Positions 20,323-33,170 of a stretch of 64,000 nucleotides of DNA are shown in pieces. The stretch's first letter is position 1, and every line of letters starts with the position of its first letter. This DNA comes from Erinaceus europaeus (Eukaryota > Chordata > Mammalia > Eulipotyphla > Erinaceidae). The stretch spans positions 64,071,353 to 64,135,352 of the forward strand of contig NC_080175.1 in NCBI RefSeq assembly GCF_950295315.1, in the 5' to 3' direction. The translations under genes and the position numbers were made by a program. The notes under the pieces are model-generated. The model did no database searches, had not been told where the DNA came from, and saw only the letters and a list, made by a program, of their open reading frames with translations.

Positions 20323-23114
20323 TAGATATATTTAGCAGTAAAAGAAATGACTCTAATATTCAAGTAGAAACTTAGTTCTCAAAAGAAAAATAAAAGAAGA
20401 CTAAAATAAAATTGTGGCTTCTTGAGTTCTAGTGGAATAAAAGCACCCTTAAGATTTTCTGCTTCATAAAATAGAATTATTATGTTACATTTTCAAGGTC
20501 AACAGATCTCTAAGGTTGAAACATTTCAAAATTCTTACTGCAAAGGTCACATAGCTGAGATATTAGAATATATATTCTTCTAGGGCAATGGTATAGACAA
20601 AAATAACAGAATGCATAATTGTAGGTCTTTTTACAATCCAACACAGTAACATAGTTCTATGAAATATTTTCTATAGCATGTTTATGGTAAAAGAATATTT
20701 TAGGTTTGTGCAGTTCCATAGCTTTGCCATAGTAAAGAGAATGAGCACACTATTAAATCCTGTTGGGTTTCAAACATTATTATAAATTTTTTCTAAGAGG
20801 ATTTTTTTTTTGTCACTAGGACTATACAAAATCATTACATACAAATGAATTTTCAGTTGCATTTGAAATACTGTAAATTTAGATTTCGTAGTATCTTCAT
20901 GCACCTACTTTTTATTCTTCTATGAAAAATTGAAGTTCATAAAATTATCAAAATACAAATTCTATAACTAGAAAGTAGGAGTTTTTTTTCATTAATAGAT
21001 TTGCACAGTGGTTAATATTATGTATTTATGTGAAAATAAATGTAACTAATGTTGGAGAAATAGTTTACTGTTTAGGGTGTCTACATGGCCAAGGATTGAG
21101 CCTTAGCCCCATATGGGAAGTGTTATGGGAATATATGTAACTCTGGTGGTATGGTATTTCTCTTTCTCTCTAAATAAACACATGTCCTGAAACAATGTAA
21201 TCATAAAGAAAGGGGAGTTCTGTGTGAGATAGTATCTATATTTTTAAAATTTTGTAAGCAGTTAAAAAATATATATATATTATATTCTTGTTATTATCTT
21301 TAATGAAAAGGTAACTTTCACTATCATAAATAAATCAAAATGTATGTCTCAGTTTGTATGAGGGTATATGCATTTTTCATTAATTTATATTTTTCTCATA
21401 AGATTAAAATGATCATCAGAAAGTTATTTCATTTCAGATCTTTTTTCCAATTAAAGGCAAAATTGCTAGTTATAAAACATTAAACTAATATTGACTTTGG
21501 ACAGTGGATGGAGAGATGAGAATAACACAATTAATCTTAAAGTAAATCATAACATCAGGGAAAAAATACCTTGTTTTTAAATATGAAGTTTTACAAAAGC
21601 ATTGTGCACAATGGGAGAATGCTTATTAAAAATTAAAAGCTTCCTGCACAAACTATGACATATACAAAAGCATGTAAATTCATAGCACAAAAATAAAACT
21701 GAAGAATATGGTTGAAATGAAAGTTATTAAAATTCCTTTTTTCCCAAGACATACAACAAAATGACACACAGAAGCAAGAAAGAAGGGAAGTAGAGGGAAA
21801 TAAGAGCAACGCCAAATAATAAGCAGCAAGTCATTTACATGAAAAAGCTGGAAGACAGCCATCCTGGGGAAAAAAAAATATTGTAAAAGTATGTATTTTA
21901 AATAGAGAACGTATTTAAACATCATCTTGAAAAATAATTCAAACTCATTTTTAATGTAACAAATTTTGGAAGTGCAGCAGCAGTGTATTGCATATCTACA
22001 TATTAATATTTTCTTTATGATGACCATATAAGTGGGCAGAAGTGTTTTCATTTATTTTGTTTTACTATTATTATTTCAGCTTTCTTCAACATGACTGGTC
22101 TCCACTTTATTTAGCAGAATACTGCTTACCACCTCTCAAGAAATATTCCATTATTGTCATTTTTTTATGACTTTCATTAGTAAGCTAATGTGAGTTATTA
22201 TACAGAGAACAGTGTGAACATAAGATAACACACATTTTCATCTCTATGGTTGTTGCGAAAATTGTCAAGTAAGGCTGTTATTTGCATTTTCATCTTATTT
22301 TAAAGTGAATACTTCTAGTTATTATTTAGTGAAAGAATTAGACATTTAAAATGAAAAGAAGTGTTTCTTGAACCCTTAGAAAATGAGGTTTAGATTGAGA
22401 TTATCTAACGAGTTATTTTATTTTCCATAATGAAATTCTTTTGTATTTCATTTTATTTTCCCCCAAAGTATAATTTTCAGGCATCTTGAAAGATAACCCT
22501 CTGGAACCAACAAGAGAGTTTATTGTTCTTGCATCCCAACTCCTAACCTAACCTCAGTCTTACTGAAGCAAATTTTGGTCCTACATCACTCTGTCACTGT
22601 GTCTCTTTCGATTTTGGGGGAAAAAAAGTGACCAAGAGAAAGAAGTGAACTCACTCAAAGACAAAAAAGGGAAATACTACCATTTCCGTTGTGATGAAGT
22701 GCTTCTGGTCTCATGAAGTGTATAACTCGAATACTAAAGATTTGGTTAATGAATTTGACTCTGTGACTGTATTTTTTATTGTGGTGATACTTACATGTAG
22801 ACATGGTATGATCAGATAGAATATTAGTAGGCATATATGTAGGCATAGTATTCTTACATTAGTTTCTGATGTACAGAATAGTAATTGATCTCAATATATT
22901 TCTCAGATTATTAAATAATCACCCAAGTGAGTCCTGCGGCACTACATATACAGCTTCAGTTTTTTTTTTCTTCTTCTTCTTCTACTTCTAGTGAGGCCTT
23001 TCAATCTACTCTCTTAACATTATATTTTGATTCATTTTTATAACTTTTTAAATTGCATTTATTTTTGAGAACTTTGGTGATGGGTGCAATATGGATCTAT
23101 ACACCTATAATCAT
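20323..23114. other. Unique AT-rich DNA, one decayed SINE
   Basis: About 2.8 kb with no gene that I can support. A decayed SINE is likely at 21058-21180 (tRNA-like 'aaggattgagccttagcccc' and a CT-rich tail). The minus-strand open frame at 21680-22051 (123 codons) is rich in F/L/I and without a recognisable domain, as expected by chance in AT-rich DNA. Confidence 0.55.
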
Positions 23115-23525
23115 TTTTTAAAAAAATATTGGAGATAATTAATAGTTTACAGTCAACATGCTGTTACATGTGTAGAATTTCTCAGTTTTCTGCAAAACAC
23201 TCTTCCCCTCCATCTATGTTCTATTCCACCATTGTACACCAGGACCTGAAGTCCTCCTCCCCTCCAGACTCCTTTACTTTGATGCAATACACCAAATTCT
23301 GTCTGAGTTTTGTTTCTTGTTTTCCCTTCTTTTCTTATTTCTTAGTGTCTATTTATTAATGAGATCCTCCCATATTCATCCTTGTCTGTCTGGCTTTATC
23401 TCGCTTAAAATGATTCCTTCAAGCTCCATCCAAGATGAGGGAAAGAAAGTGAATGTTGTTAATAGTTGAGTAGTATTCCACAACTTTCTCAGCTACTCAT
23501 CTGTTGTTGGGGACCTGGGTTACTT
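23115..23525 (-). mobile_element. Old L1 3' end
   Basis: The plus strand shows the antisense L1 landmarks in order: a 'gtttacagtcaacatg' start, 'gatcctcccatattcatcct', then 'actcatctgttgttggggacctggg' at the end of ORF2. It belongs to an older subfamily than the L1 at 4224-11756 and resembles 29342-29785. Confidence 0.75.
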
Positions 23526-24544
23526 TTATTTTTTAATCAAACCAACAATAGCTTTTTTTTTACATATATAGTGATTTTCCTATTTATATTTTTGTCATGT
23601 TGCAATTTTAATTAGTGTAGATTCTGTATTTAGTGTTGTATTTATTATTCTGTATTTAAATGCACTTTACTAGGGAGAAAAATAGAGATTGATAAAATAG
23701 TGACAATCAATCTGTGAAACTAATGCAACAAAAACTGCAACTAAGCAACTTGCAAGAACTGATAAATACAGGAACAATACTTGAAGCACACAAAGTCCCA
23801 AGACAAAGGAAAAGAAGTACATAGACCCCAGGAGAAGAGACAAGAAATATTTAAAGGTAGGGATCCAACCTGCACTGGCTCTGGAGGCTTTATACAAAGA
23901 ACAAAAGACTACAAAAAAGTATTGTCAACCCCTTTGACTCTTTGCAAATTCAAACCAATTGAGAGTCACTGGGAGTTTTTGTTTTTATAAGGACTTCCTC
24001 CTCCCCCTTCCCCAAGCCCACTGAGCAGCACTTCCCTGCTCCCCAGGCAGTTAGCACTGATTCTTTAAAAGGGCAAATAAAATTGACAAACACTCTGCAA
24101 GACTCACTAAAAAGGGAGAGGAGAAAACCCAAGTAAGTCTTATTATGAATGAAAGAGATCACAGTAGACAATACAGAAATCCAAACATACCATAAGAAGA
24201 TTTTATGATCAATTATATACAATGAAACTAGAAAATACAGAAGAGATGGGTACATTTTTAAAAAAAGTACACCCTCCCAAGATGAAACCAAAAGGAAATG
24301 TGAAACATAGAAAGACCAATTACAGCCAAAGAACTTGAAACAGTAATCAAAAACCTCCCCATCAAAGTACCAACAAATGCCATTGAAGGGAGAGAAAAAA
24401 AGTTACAAAAATCCATCTGAAACTGAAATATCCCCAGGATTCCCAAAACAATCTTGAGTAAAAGGAACAAAAATGGTGGCATTACATGACTGGTCCTCAA
24501 GCTACACTATAGAGCTACTATAATAATAATATTAAAAAAAATCT

Positions 24545-24893
24545 GGGGGTCTGGGTAGTAGAGCAGTGGGTTAAGTGTAATGGTGCAAAGCACAAGGATG
24601 GGCATAAGGATCCATGTTTGATCCCCTGGCTCAGTACCTGCAGGGGGTTGGCTTCACAAGTGGTGAAGCAGATCTGCAGGTATCTATCTTTCTCTCCCCC
24701 TCTCTGTCTTCCCGTTCTTTCTCGATTTCTCTCTGTCCTATCCAACAAAGACAGCAATAACATAAATAATAACAATAACAGTAATGCACAACAATGTCAA
24801 AAAAGGGAAAAAATATCGTCCAGGAGCAGTGGATTTGTAGTGCAGGCACCCACTGAGCCCCAGCCATATCCCTGGAGGCAAAAAAAAAAAAAA
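24545..24893 (+). mobile_element. ERI-like SINE, long-tail form
   Basis: tRNA-like head, CT-rich body, CAA/TAA stretch and the extra 3' segment 'gtggatttgtagtgcaggca...ctggaggcaaaa'. It lies within the decayed L1 and is followed by an (ATAC)/(AT) tract at 24892-24920. Confidence 0.88.
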
Positions 24894-24928
24894 TACATAC
24901 ATACATATATATATATATATAATTCTGG

Positions 24929-25087
24929 GTGGTCTGGGTGGTGGCACAGTGTATAAAACGTTGGTCTCTCAAGCATGAGGTCTTGAATTCAATCCCCTGC
25001 AGCACATGTACCAGAGTGATGTCTGGTTCTTTCTCTCTCTCTCCTATCCCTTTTATTAATTAATAAATAAAATATATTTTTTAAAAA
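24929..25087 (+). mobile_element. tRNA-derived SINE, 'gtctgggaggt' type
   Basis: A full copy in the decayed L1, flanked by aattctgg at 24921-24928 and 25088-25095. The tail carries AATAAATAAAATA. Confidence 0.9.
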
Positions 25088-26143
25088 AATTCTGGTACTG
25101 AAACCAAAATAGACACACAGATAATTGGAATAAAACCATGGATGCAGAAACGGTACCCCACATCTATGGTCAACTAATTTTTGACAAAAGGGTCCAAACC
25201 ATTACATGGTGAAAGGAGAGTCTCTTCACCAGATGATGTTGGAAAATTTGGATTGAAACATACAGGTGAATTAAATTAAACCATCACATATCACCAAACA
25301 CAAAAATCAACTCTAAGGGGGATCAAGGACATGGATATTAGGTCAGAAACTATCTAATACATAGAAGGAAACATTGGCAGAAAACTTCATGACCTGTGAT
25401 TCAAGAAAGTCTTCAAGGATTAAAATCCAACAGCAAACAAATTCAAGGAACACAAAAATAAATCAATGGGACTGCTTCAAACCGAAAAGCTTCTACACAG
25501 CAATGGTAACACCACCACCAAACAGAAAGAAACCCTACAGAATGAGAGATCTTTACACAAAACACCTCAGACAAAGGACTAATATCCAAAATATATAAAT
25601 AAAGCTTAACACCAAAAAACAAGCAGTCCCATTAGAAAATGGGGCAAGGCCATGGACAGAAATTTCACTGAGGAAGAGATCCTAAGGGTCCACAAATATA
25701 TATGAGAAAGTGCTCAATTACTGATCATTTGGGAAATGCAAATAAAGACAATGAGATACCACTTTATACCTGTGAGAATGTCATACTTCAGAAAGGACAA
25801 AAACAAGAAATGTTGGAGAGTATGTGGGGGTGTGGTGGGGAGGGACACTTCTGCACTGCAGGTGGGAGTATAAAATGGTCCACCCGTTGTGGAAAGCGGT
25901 CTGGAGACTTCTCAGCACACTAGAAATTGACCTACCCTACAACTCAGTAATTCTTCTCCTGGAGATATAGCCAAAGGGAACTAAAATATCTATCTAAATA
26001 GATCTATGTATTTCTATTTTCATAGGTGCACAATTGTAATTGTAAGAACCTGAAAGCAATTCAGATGACCAACATCAGATGAGTGGCTTTAAAAAAAAGT
26101 GTGGTATATATACAGTATATATATAGTATAAAAATGTATGAAG

Positions 26144-26418
26144 AGGGAGTCGGGCAGTAGTGCAGTGGAATAAGCGTAGGTGGTACGCGCAAGGACTGGC
26201 ATAAGGATCCTGGTTCGAGCCTCAGGCTTCCCAACTGCAGGGGAGTCGCTTCACAGGAGGTGAAGCAGGTCTGTAGGTGTCTATCTTTCTCTCCCCCTCT
26301 CTGTCTTTCCCTCTCCATTTATCTCTGTCCTATCTAACAATGACAACATCAATAACAACAACTACAACAGCAATAAAAAACAAGGGAAACAAAAGGGAAA
26401 AATAAATAAATATTTTAA
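26144..26418 (+). mobile_element. ERI-like SINE, short-tail form
   Basis: A complete copy inserted near the ORF2/3' UTR junction of the decayed L1. It is flanked by the 13-bp duplication aaaatgtatgaag at 26131-26143 and 26419-26431. Confidence 0.95.
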
Positions 26419-26830
26419 AAAATGTATGAAGACATTTCCTTCCTGTCAACTTGGATGACACTTGAAGATATCATGTTAAACAAGATAAGCCAAAAGGAGA
26501 AGGGCAAATATCAAGTAATCTCATTTAAAAGCAGGGCTTAATATGTAGAGAAAGGGAGGGAAGGAACAAAGTAAAACATGGATTGGGCAAGGTGTATTAT
26601 ATAAAAACAAAAAATCCTGGGGAAGAAGAGAATATGAACTCTCCATTATAAACTATGTACACAGAAGGAAAAAGAAATTCAATATCTTATACTAATGGAA
26701 CACCACTATGTCACTTCAGCAAGTCACCTGCTATCAATTCTTATTGTATTAAAATGTTGCATTTTAAAATAAACATTAAGAAGGAAGAAAAACAAAAATA
26801 GTATATAACTGCACTTTTTAGAGACAACTT

Positions 26831-27134
26831 TTTTTTTTACTTCTTTTTATTTATTTTCCCTTTTGTCTCCCTTGTTGTCTTTTTTATTGTTGTTGTAGTT
26901 ATTATTGTTGTTGTTATTGATGTCATCATTGTTGGATATGACAAAGAGAAATGGAGAGAGGAGGAGAAGACAGAGAGAAGAAGAGAAAGATAGACACCTG
27001 CAGACCTGCTTCACAGCCTGTGAAGCGACTCCCCTGCAGGTGGAGACCAGAGGCTCAAACCTGGATCCTTCTTCCTCTCCTTGTGCTTTGTGCCTAGTGA
27101 GCTGCTTAACCTGCTGCACTACAGCCCGACTCCC
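26831..27134 (-). mobile_element. ERI-like SINE, short-tail form
   Basis: A complete minus-strand copy with tail at the left. The target-site duplication tttagagacaactt is at 26817-26830 and 27135-27148. Confidence 0.95.
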
Positions 27135-27454
27135 TTTAGAGACAACTTCTACAACTATGTCTCTTTTGTCATTAGCATTTAGCTATAATAAGGTCTATGT
27201 TGCTTTAAACTAGCAAATAGAAATCATGAATTTCCTTTTATTAGGCATTTATATAACATTATTTTAACAAAGGGCATTACATATTGAGGTGTAAGTATGA
27301 ATCATAAACCATTCGTAACCATGATTTGTGTTACTATATCTAATTTTCACAGCTACTATATGAGAAAAATTTGAGCATGACTGTTTTTTTTCTTCTCCTG
27401 GTTTATCCATAAGGGTCTGTGCTTACAGAGCAACTAAACCATTACTGTCAGTCA

Positions 27455-27696
27455 TTATTTTTCTTCTTACTATTTTCTTCTGATATTGATAGAGATAAAT
27501 AGAGACAGAGAGAGATCAGGAGAGAGATAGAGATACAGAGAGGGTGGGGAGAAAGGGAGGGAGAGAGCTGTGGCATTGTTCCACTGTTCACGAAGCTCCC
27601 CCCCGCAGGTGGAGAGCAAGGGCTTGAACAATATACACAACCATGGCAACAATGATGTGTTCATTTGACTGTGTGTGTCACTGCCAGACCCCTGAA
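27455..27696 (-). mobile_element. Older ERI-related SINE
   Basis: On the minus strand a diverged tRNA-like head (near 27690) leads into 'ccacctgcgggggggagctt' and a GA-rich (sense CT-rich) body. No flanking duplication is obvious. Confidence 0.75.
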
Positions 27697-28099
27697 CATA
27701 ATAACTCTTATGACCTTATGACCATTTACATTTATTTATTTATTTTCTTACTGATAAGGACATTGAGTCACAGACTCATTGATCTTACACTCATGGTAAT
27801 ATGAGATGTGAATTTGAAACTCTAAATACCTGTACCAATTATTTTCAACTTTGGAATGCAAAGTACTTGTCAATACTTCATCAGATCCGATTCCTAATGA
27901 ATAATTTTGTTTTTCAATTTCAAAGTGGCAAGAAAAGTCTTAATAAAACTCCCATTACCTTGATGATCTTCATAGTCTATAAGTGAAAAGAGAAGGAGAA
28001 TAAAAGAACAAAGCAAGCAGCAGTGGTGTAAACCCTGTGTTATACAATGAAAATAGGAACTGTGATACTGAGTACTGTCAAGTTTGCTTTTCTCCAAAA

Positions 28100-28360
28100 A
28101 GCCTGTTTACCAGCTTTCTGATACTTGAGAGCTAACATTTGCTTCCCTGACCTCTCCCTGCTCCTTAGCCCCTGCCTTGTTTGTTCCTACATTTTATATT
28201 GGCAGGCCACTAGATTACTGTCAAGCTGTTTTCTAACCAGACATTAACTTGATGACCCCCTGCCACTTCACACTTTGTGTGAGTGGACCCTGCTAGGAGA
28301 CTGAATAAACCAAATCTCTGGGGAGATCTTTTAACTCCTGAGGAAAGCTGTCTTGCCTAT
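28100..28360 (+). mobile_element. Possible LTR fragment
   Basis: A GC-richer block with CT-rich segments and an AATAAA at about 28303, followed by a CT-rich stretch, looks like the U3-R-U5 layout of an old LTR. Ends and family are uncertain and no target duplication is visible. Confidence 0.35.
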
Positions 28361-28751
28361 CAAAAATTTCTGTTTCCACTAAGAGGAAACATTTCCTTTA
28401 TCAGTTACACTTACTAGTGATTGGTTGCAATGATTTAAATCCAAATTTTAAGTACACTCTAGTGTGAGAGTTACTGAGTAATTTTCTCTTTGTGTTTCCC
28501 TTTGCACTCTGACAAGAGAACCTGTGATATGTTATAACATACAATGCTACTGTATGAATACTGATTAACACAAAACTGAAGATTATGTGCATGACAAAGT
28601 ATGCAAAAATAGATGAATCTTTTGTTTTGTTGGTCAAAATTGAAATGGGAACATTGGGAGATGTGTTTATAAGAAAAGAGTTGGAGCAAAATTTTCAAAT
28701 GGCTAACTAGGAAGATTAAATAGAGTTTCCTTAAAAATTAAGGTTCTTTGG

Positions 28752-28925
28752 GGAGGGGAAGATAGCATAATGGTTATGCAAACAGACTCTCATGCCTGAG
28801 GCTCTTAAATCCCATGTTCAATCCTACACCACCATAAACCAGGGCTAAGCAGTGGTCTGGTGTTTCTGTGTTTGTGTTTCTCTATCTCTCTCTGAATCTT
28901 TCTCAAAAATAAAATAAATAAATAA
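28752..28925 (+). mobile_element. tRNA-derived SINE, 'tggttatgcaaac' type
   Basis: The head 'cataatggttatgcaaacag', the B-box-like 'catgttcaatccta' and the tail 'ctcaaaaataaaataaataa' match the third SINE type. Possible short flanking repeat aaggttcttt at about 28740 and 28925. Confidence 0.88.
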
Positions 28926-29149
28926 GGTTCTTTGTATCTGGCAAACATGCAGAAAACACACGATATATTGAGCATGAGTAGATTTAGATATATGAAGAAA
29001 ATATTAACTCTATAAACTTTTCTTTGAGTTAATGAACATATTTTTTTCCTGAGATACTTGAGTACAGATAGTATACAAAGCCACTGTATATTCAAGCTCA
29101 TCTTGTTTTATTTTCTTAGATATATATGTTAGAGAGATGACTGATGGGT

Positions 29150-29232
29150 GGGTACAGATACAGAAATAGATATAGATACAGATATAGACACAGACACAGA
29201 CACAGACATAGATATAGACGTAGATATGATAG
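29150..29232. repeat. Degenerate (GATA)/(CAGA) repeat
   Basis: Interspersed gata, caga and tagac units form a low-complexity tract of about 80 bp. Confidence 0.85.
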
Positions 29233-29341
29233 ACCACAGTACCAAAGCTTCTTTCAGTGGAGTGGTTGTTCATGGGGGCCAGGACAAGTAAAGTCACCTT
29301 CAAAAATTATTTAATTATCTATTTCAATATTTGTAATTTTT

Positions 29342-31461
29342 TAAATTTATTTCTTTATTGGGGAATTAATGTTTTACATTCAACAGTAAATACAATAGTT
29401 TGTACATGCATAACATTCCCCAGATTCCCATTTAACAATACAACCCCCACTATGTCATTTATCGTCCTTCATGGACCTATATTCTCCCCACCCACCCACC
29501 CCAGAGTCTCTTACTTGGGGGCAATATGCCAATTCCATTTCAGGTTCTACTTGTGTTTTCATTTCTGATCTTGTTTTTCAACTTCTGCCTGAGAGAGAGA
29601 TCATCCCATATTCATCCTTCTGTTTCTGACTTATTTCACTTATTTCACTCAACATGATTTTTTCAAGGTCCATCCAAGATCGGCTGAAAACGGTGAAGTC
29701 ACCATTTTTTACAGCTGAGTAGTATTCCATTGTGTATATATACCACAACTTGCTCAGCCACTCATCTGTTGTTGGACACCTGGGTTGGACACCTGGAAGC
29801 ATTTCCACTCAGATCAGGGACTAGACAGGGCTGCCCACTATCACCATTACTATTCAACATAGTGTTGGAAGTTCTTGCCATAGCAATCAGGCAGGAGCAA
29901 GGAATTAAAGGGATACAGATTAGAAGAGAAGTCAAACTCTCCTTATTTGCAGATGACATGATAATATACATGGAAAATCCTAAGGAATCCAGCAAGAAGC
30001 TTTTGGAAATCACCAGGCAATACAGTAAGGTGTCAGGCTACAAAATTAACATTCAAAAGTCAGTGGCATTCCTCTATGCAGACACTAAGTTAGAAGAAAT
30101 TGAAATCCAGAAATCAATTCCTTTTACTATAGCAACAAAAACAATAAAATATCTAGGAGTAAACCTAACCAAAGAAGTGAAATACTTGTATACTGAAAAC
30201 TATGAATCACTACTCAAAGAAATTGAAAAAGACACAAAGAAGTGGAAAGATATTCCATGTTCATGGTTTGGAAGAATTAACATCATCAAAATGAATATAT
30301 TACCCAGAGCCATCTACAAATGTAATGCTATCCCCATCAAGATCCCAAGCACATTTTTTAGAAGAATGGAAAAAATGCTACAAATGTTTATCTGGAACCA
30401 GAAAAGACCTAGAGTTGCCAAAACAATCTTGAGAAAAAAAGAACAGAACTAGAGGCATCACACTCCCAGATCTCAAACTGTATTATAGGGCCATTTTCAT
30501 CAAAACTGCTTGGTACTGGAACATGAATAGACACACTGACCAGTGGAATAGAATTGAGAGCCCAGAAATGAGGCCCCACATGTATGGACATCTAATCTTT
30601 GACAAAGGGGCCCAGACTATTACATGGGGAAAGCAGAGTTTCTTCAACAAATGGTGTTGGAAACAATGGGTTGAAACATGCAGAAGAATGAAACTGAATC
30701 ACTGTATTTCACCAAATACAAAAGTAAATTCCAAGGGATCAAGGACTTGGATGTTAGACCACAAACTATCAAATACTTAGAGGAAAATATTGGCAGAACT
30801 TTTTTCTGCATAAATTTTAAAGACATTTTCAGTGAAACGAATCCAATTACAAAGAAGACTAAGGCAAGTATAAACCTATGGGACTATATCAAATTAAAAA
30901 GCTTCTTCACAGCAAAAGAAACCACTACCCAAACCAAGAGACCCCTTATAGAATGGGAGAAGATCTTTACATGTCATACATCAGATAAGAGTTTAATAAC
31001 CAACATATATAAAGAGCTTGCCAGACTCAACAACAAGACAACAAATAACCCCATCCAAAAATGGGGGGAGGACTTGGACAGAATATTCACCACAGAAGAG
31101 ATCCAAAAGGCTGAGAAACACATGAAAAAATGCTCCAAGTCTCTGATTGTCAGATAAATGCAAATAAAGACAACAATGAGATATCACTTCACTCCTGTGA
31201 GAATGTTATAGATCAGAAAAGGTAACAGCAGCAAATGCTGGAGAGGGTGTGGGGTCAAAGGAACCCTCCTGCACTGCTGGTGGGAATGTAAATTGGTCCA
31301 ACCTCTGTGGAGAACAGTCTGGAGAACTCTCAGAAGGCTAGAAATGGACCTACCCTATGACCCTGCAATCCCTCTCCTGGGGATATATCCTAAGGAACTC
31401 AACACATCCATCCAAAAAGATCTGTGTACACATATGTTCTTGGCAGCACAATTTGTAATAG
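29342..31461 (-). pseudogene. L1 with inverted 5' part (twin-primed)
   Basis: The 3' UTR and end of ORF2 lie on the minus strand at 29342-29790. The upstream ORF2 part lies in plus orientation at about 29797-31461, starting at the [15 protein letters not shown] region and including FADD. The whole is flanked by the perfect 18-bp duplication tcaatatttgtaattttt at 29324-29341 and 31462-31479, so it is one insertion. ORF2 has stops and frameshifts after about residue 240 of the visible frame. Confidence 0.93.
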
Positions 31462-31629
31462 TCAATATTTGTAATTTTTAAACCTCCCTGGAGAAAGTCT
31501 ATTCAATCAGGTGAGTTTGATAATTGTTTTTAACTTACTTGATTTTCTTTCAAAATTATGTGAACATGACAACCTTTAAGCACATAAACTTAAAATAGGA
31601 AGTGTTGAAAATGAATTACTTTCATTCAA

Positions 31630-31672
31630 CAGGTTTTTTGTTTGTTTGTTTGTTTTGTTTGTTTTTTTTCTT
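31630..31672. repeat. (TTTG)n low-complexity tract
   Basis: Imperfect GTTT units followed by a T-rich stretch. Confidence 0.85.
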
Positions 31673-31766
31673 TTTTGTCTTGCCTTAATAAATATCTGGC
31701 CACAGATCGGAAGAATAAGACATCTAGTTTGATGATATCCTATAACAAGTAAGCTTTATCACTAAG

Positions 31767-32193
31767 TGTGGGAGTCCAGGTAAGGGTTCCAAACACACTT
31801 AGGCAAGAAACCTTGGAATCATTCAGGTAATGGGATGGAACAGAAAGAATCCTTTATTGGGGCTTATTTATATAGCAAGTTTTGACAGACTTTCCCATGA
31901 ATTTGGATCCTTCACCCAATTATGTAATTATTTGTCTTATTGATCTGCGACAGTATCTTTCCCTAATCTAGTCTGGGAGAAGGTTAAGAGCAACTAGTGG
32001 TGGTCTCTACAACATGTTGTACACTGAGATTTTCTTCAAGAAGCTGTTTCAGCAGCATGTGTCACCAGGGAGATGACGGAGCAAACATGAGCTTTTGCCT
32101 ATGAAAGATGCACAGCATGTATCATGGAGCCTTACCTCAGAATGCTGTTTTAAGAGGCTTACTACCATTTTCCTCATGACCTGACATCCTACA
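31767..32193 (-). mobile_element. Solo LTR with 6-bp target duplication
   Basis: Read on the minus strand it starts TGTAGGATGTCAGG and ends GGACTCCCACA, 427 bp, with AATAAAGG about 90 bp before the end. The flanks are actaag at 31761-31766 and actaag at 32194-32199. Six-base duplications are usual for class II ERVs; the class call is inference. No internal viral sequence remains, as expected after LTR-LTR recombination. Confidence 0.88.
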
Positions 32194-32199
32194 ACTAAG

Positions 32200-32610
32200 A
32201 TATCTATAATTAAAATGTGTTTGGTTATACTTTTTCTATTTTCATGTTGCTATTCATCATGAGGTTAAAATTGGCAAAAATAACAGCAATTAATGATAAG
32301 ATTTTTTATGGTTTACTGCTTTTATGTGAATTATTTTATGAAACGGGTAATTATATAAGTGTGTGATAACTGTTAAATAAATGGAGGAATATTGGAATGC
32401 TTTTATTATATTGCCAAAATCTATGGTTAATATTGAAAAAAAAGCATTGCATGACATAAGGTGTTAAGCTAAAACATTCAGTTTCATAATGTAGATACTG
32501 AATAAAACCAAGAAAATAAATTTAGTTTTTGACAATGTAAAACTGTCAATCCTTGGAAATAAAAAGTAATATCTTCCTTCTCATTGCAGCATTATAAATT
32601 AAAGGTCACA
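32200..32610. other. Unique AT-rich DNA, no gene seen
   Basis: No repeat family or coding frame recognised. Confidence 0.5.
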
Positions 32611-32614
32611 TTTT

Positions 32615-33170
32615 TTTTCAATTTAACTTTAATTTTTTAATTGATTTAATAATGATGGACAAGATTGTAGGATAAGAGAGGTAAAATTCCATACAATTCT
32701 CAGCACCAGAGTTCCGTATCCCCTCCCTTCCATCCTTCCATTTGAAGCTTTCTTTTTTTTTTTTTTTTTTTTTTTGGCCTCTAGTGTTATTTCTGGGGCT
32801 TGGTGCCTGCACTGTGACTCCACTATTCCTGGAGGTCATCTTTTCCCTTTCTTTAAAAAACATTATTTCTTTATTGGGGAATTAATGTTTTACATTCAAC
32901 AGTAAATACAATAGTTTGTACATGCATAACATTCCCCAGTTTCCCATTTAACAATACAACCCTCACTATGTCATTTATCATCCTTCACGGACCTGTATTC
33001 TCCCCACCCACCCACCCCAGTCTTTTACTTTGGTGCGATATGCCAACTACATTTGAGGTTCTACTTGTGTTTTCGTTTCTGATCTTGTTTTTCAACTTCT
33101 GCCTGAGAGAGCTTTCCTCTTCTTAATCACTCTGGGAGTGTGGTCCCAGGATCATTATGCGCACATTGTC
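32615..33170 (-). mobile_element. Old L1 3' UTR interrupted by a SINE tail and an L1 end
   Basis: The old L1 3' UTR is seen at 32615-32755 and continues at about 33110-33170 ('cactctgggagtgtggtccc'). Between them are a poly(T) with the tail segment of a long-form SINE (32752-32862, minus) and a separate L1 3' UTR of the 'ggggaattaatgttttaca' type (32865-33110, minus). Confidence 0.75.

Larger units (their letters stand above)
24055..26790 (+). pseudogene. Decayed L1, ORF2 part and 3' UTR
   Basis: Scattered ORF2 phrases run in plus orientation from about 24055 (the 'aataaaattgacaaac' region) through the reverse transcriptase end (25440-25600, INQWDCFKPKSFYTA) and the C-terminal Cys/His region near 25830, then a 3' UTR to about 26790. 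Large deletions and many frame breaks make it non-coding. Three SINEs have entered it: 24545-24893, 24929-25087 and 26144-26418. Confidence 0.8.

Noticed and set aside
21680..22051. 123-codon minus-strand frame rich in F, L and I
   Set aside because: Chance frame in AT-rich DNA, with no domain and no start context or neighbouring exon signals.
29150..29232. CRISPR-like or satellite array
   Set aside because: The units are 4-6 bp and irregular; it is a decayed microsatellite.
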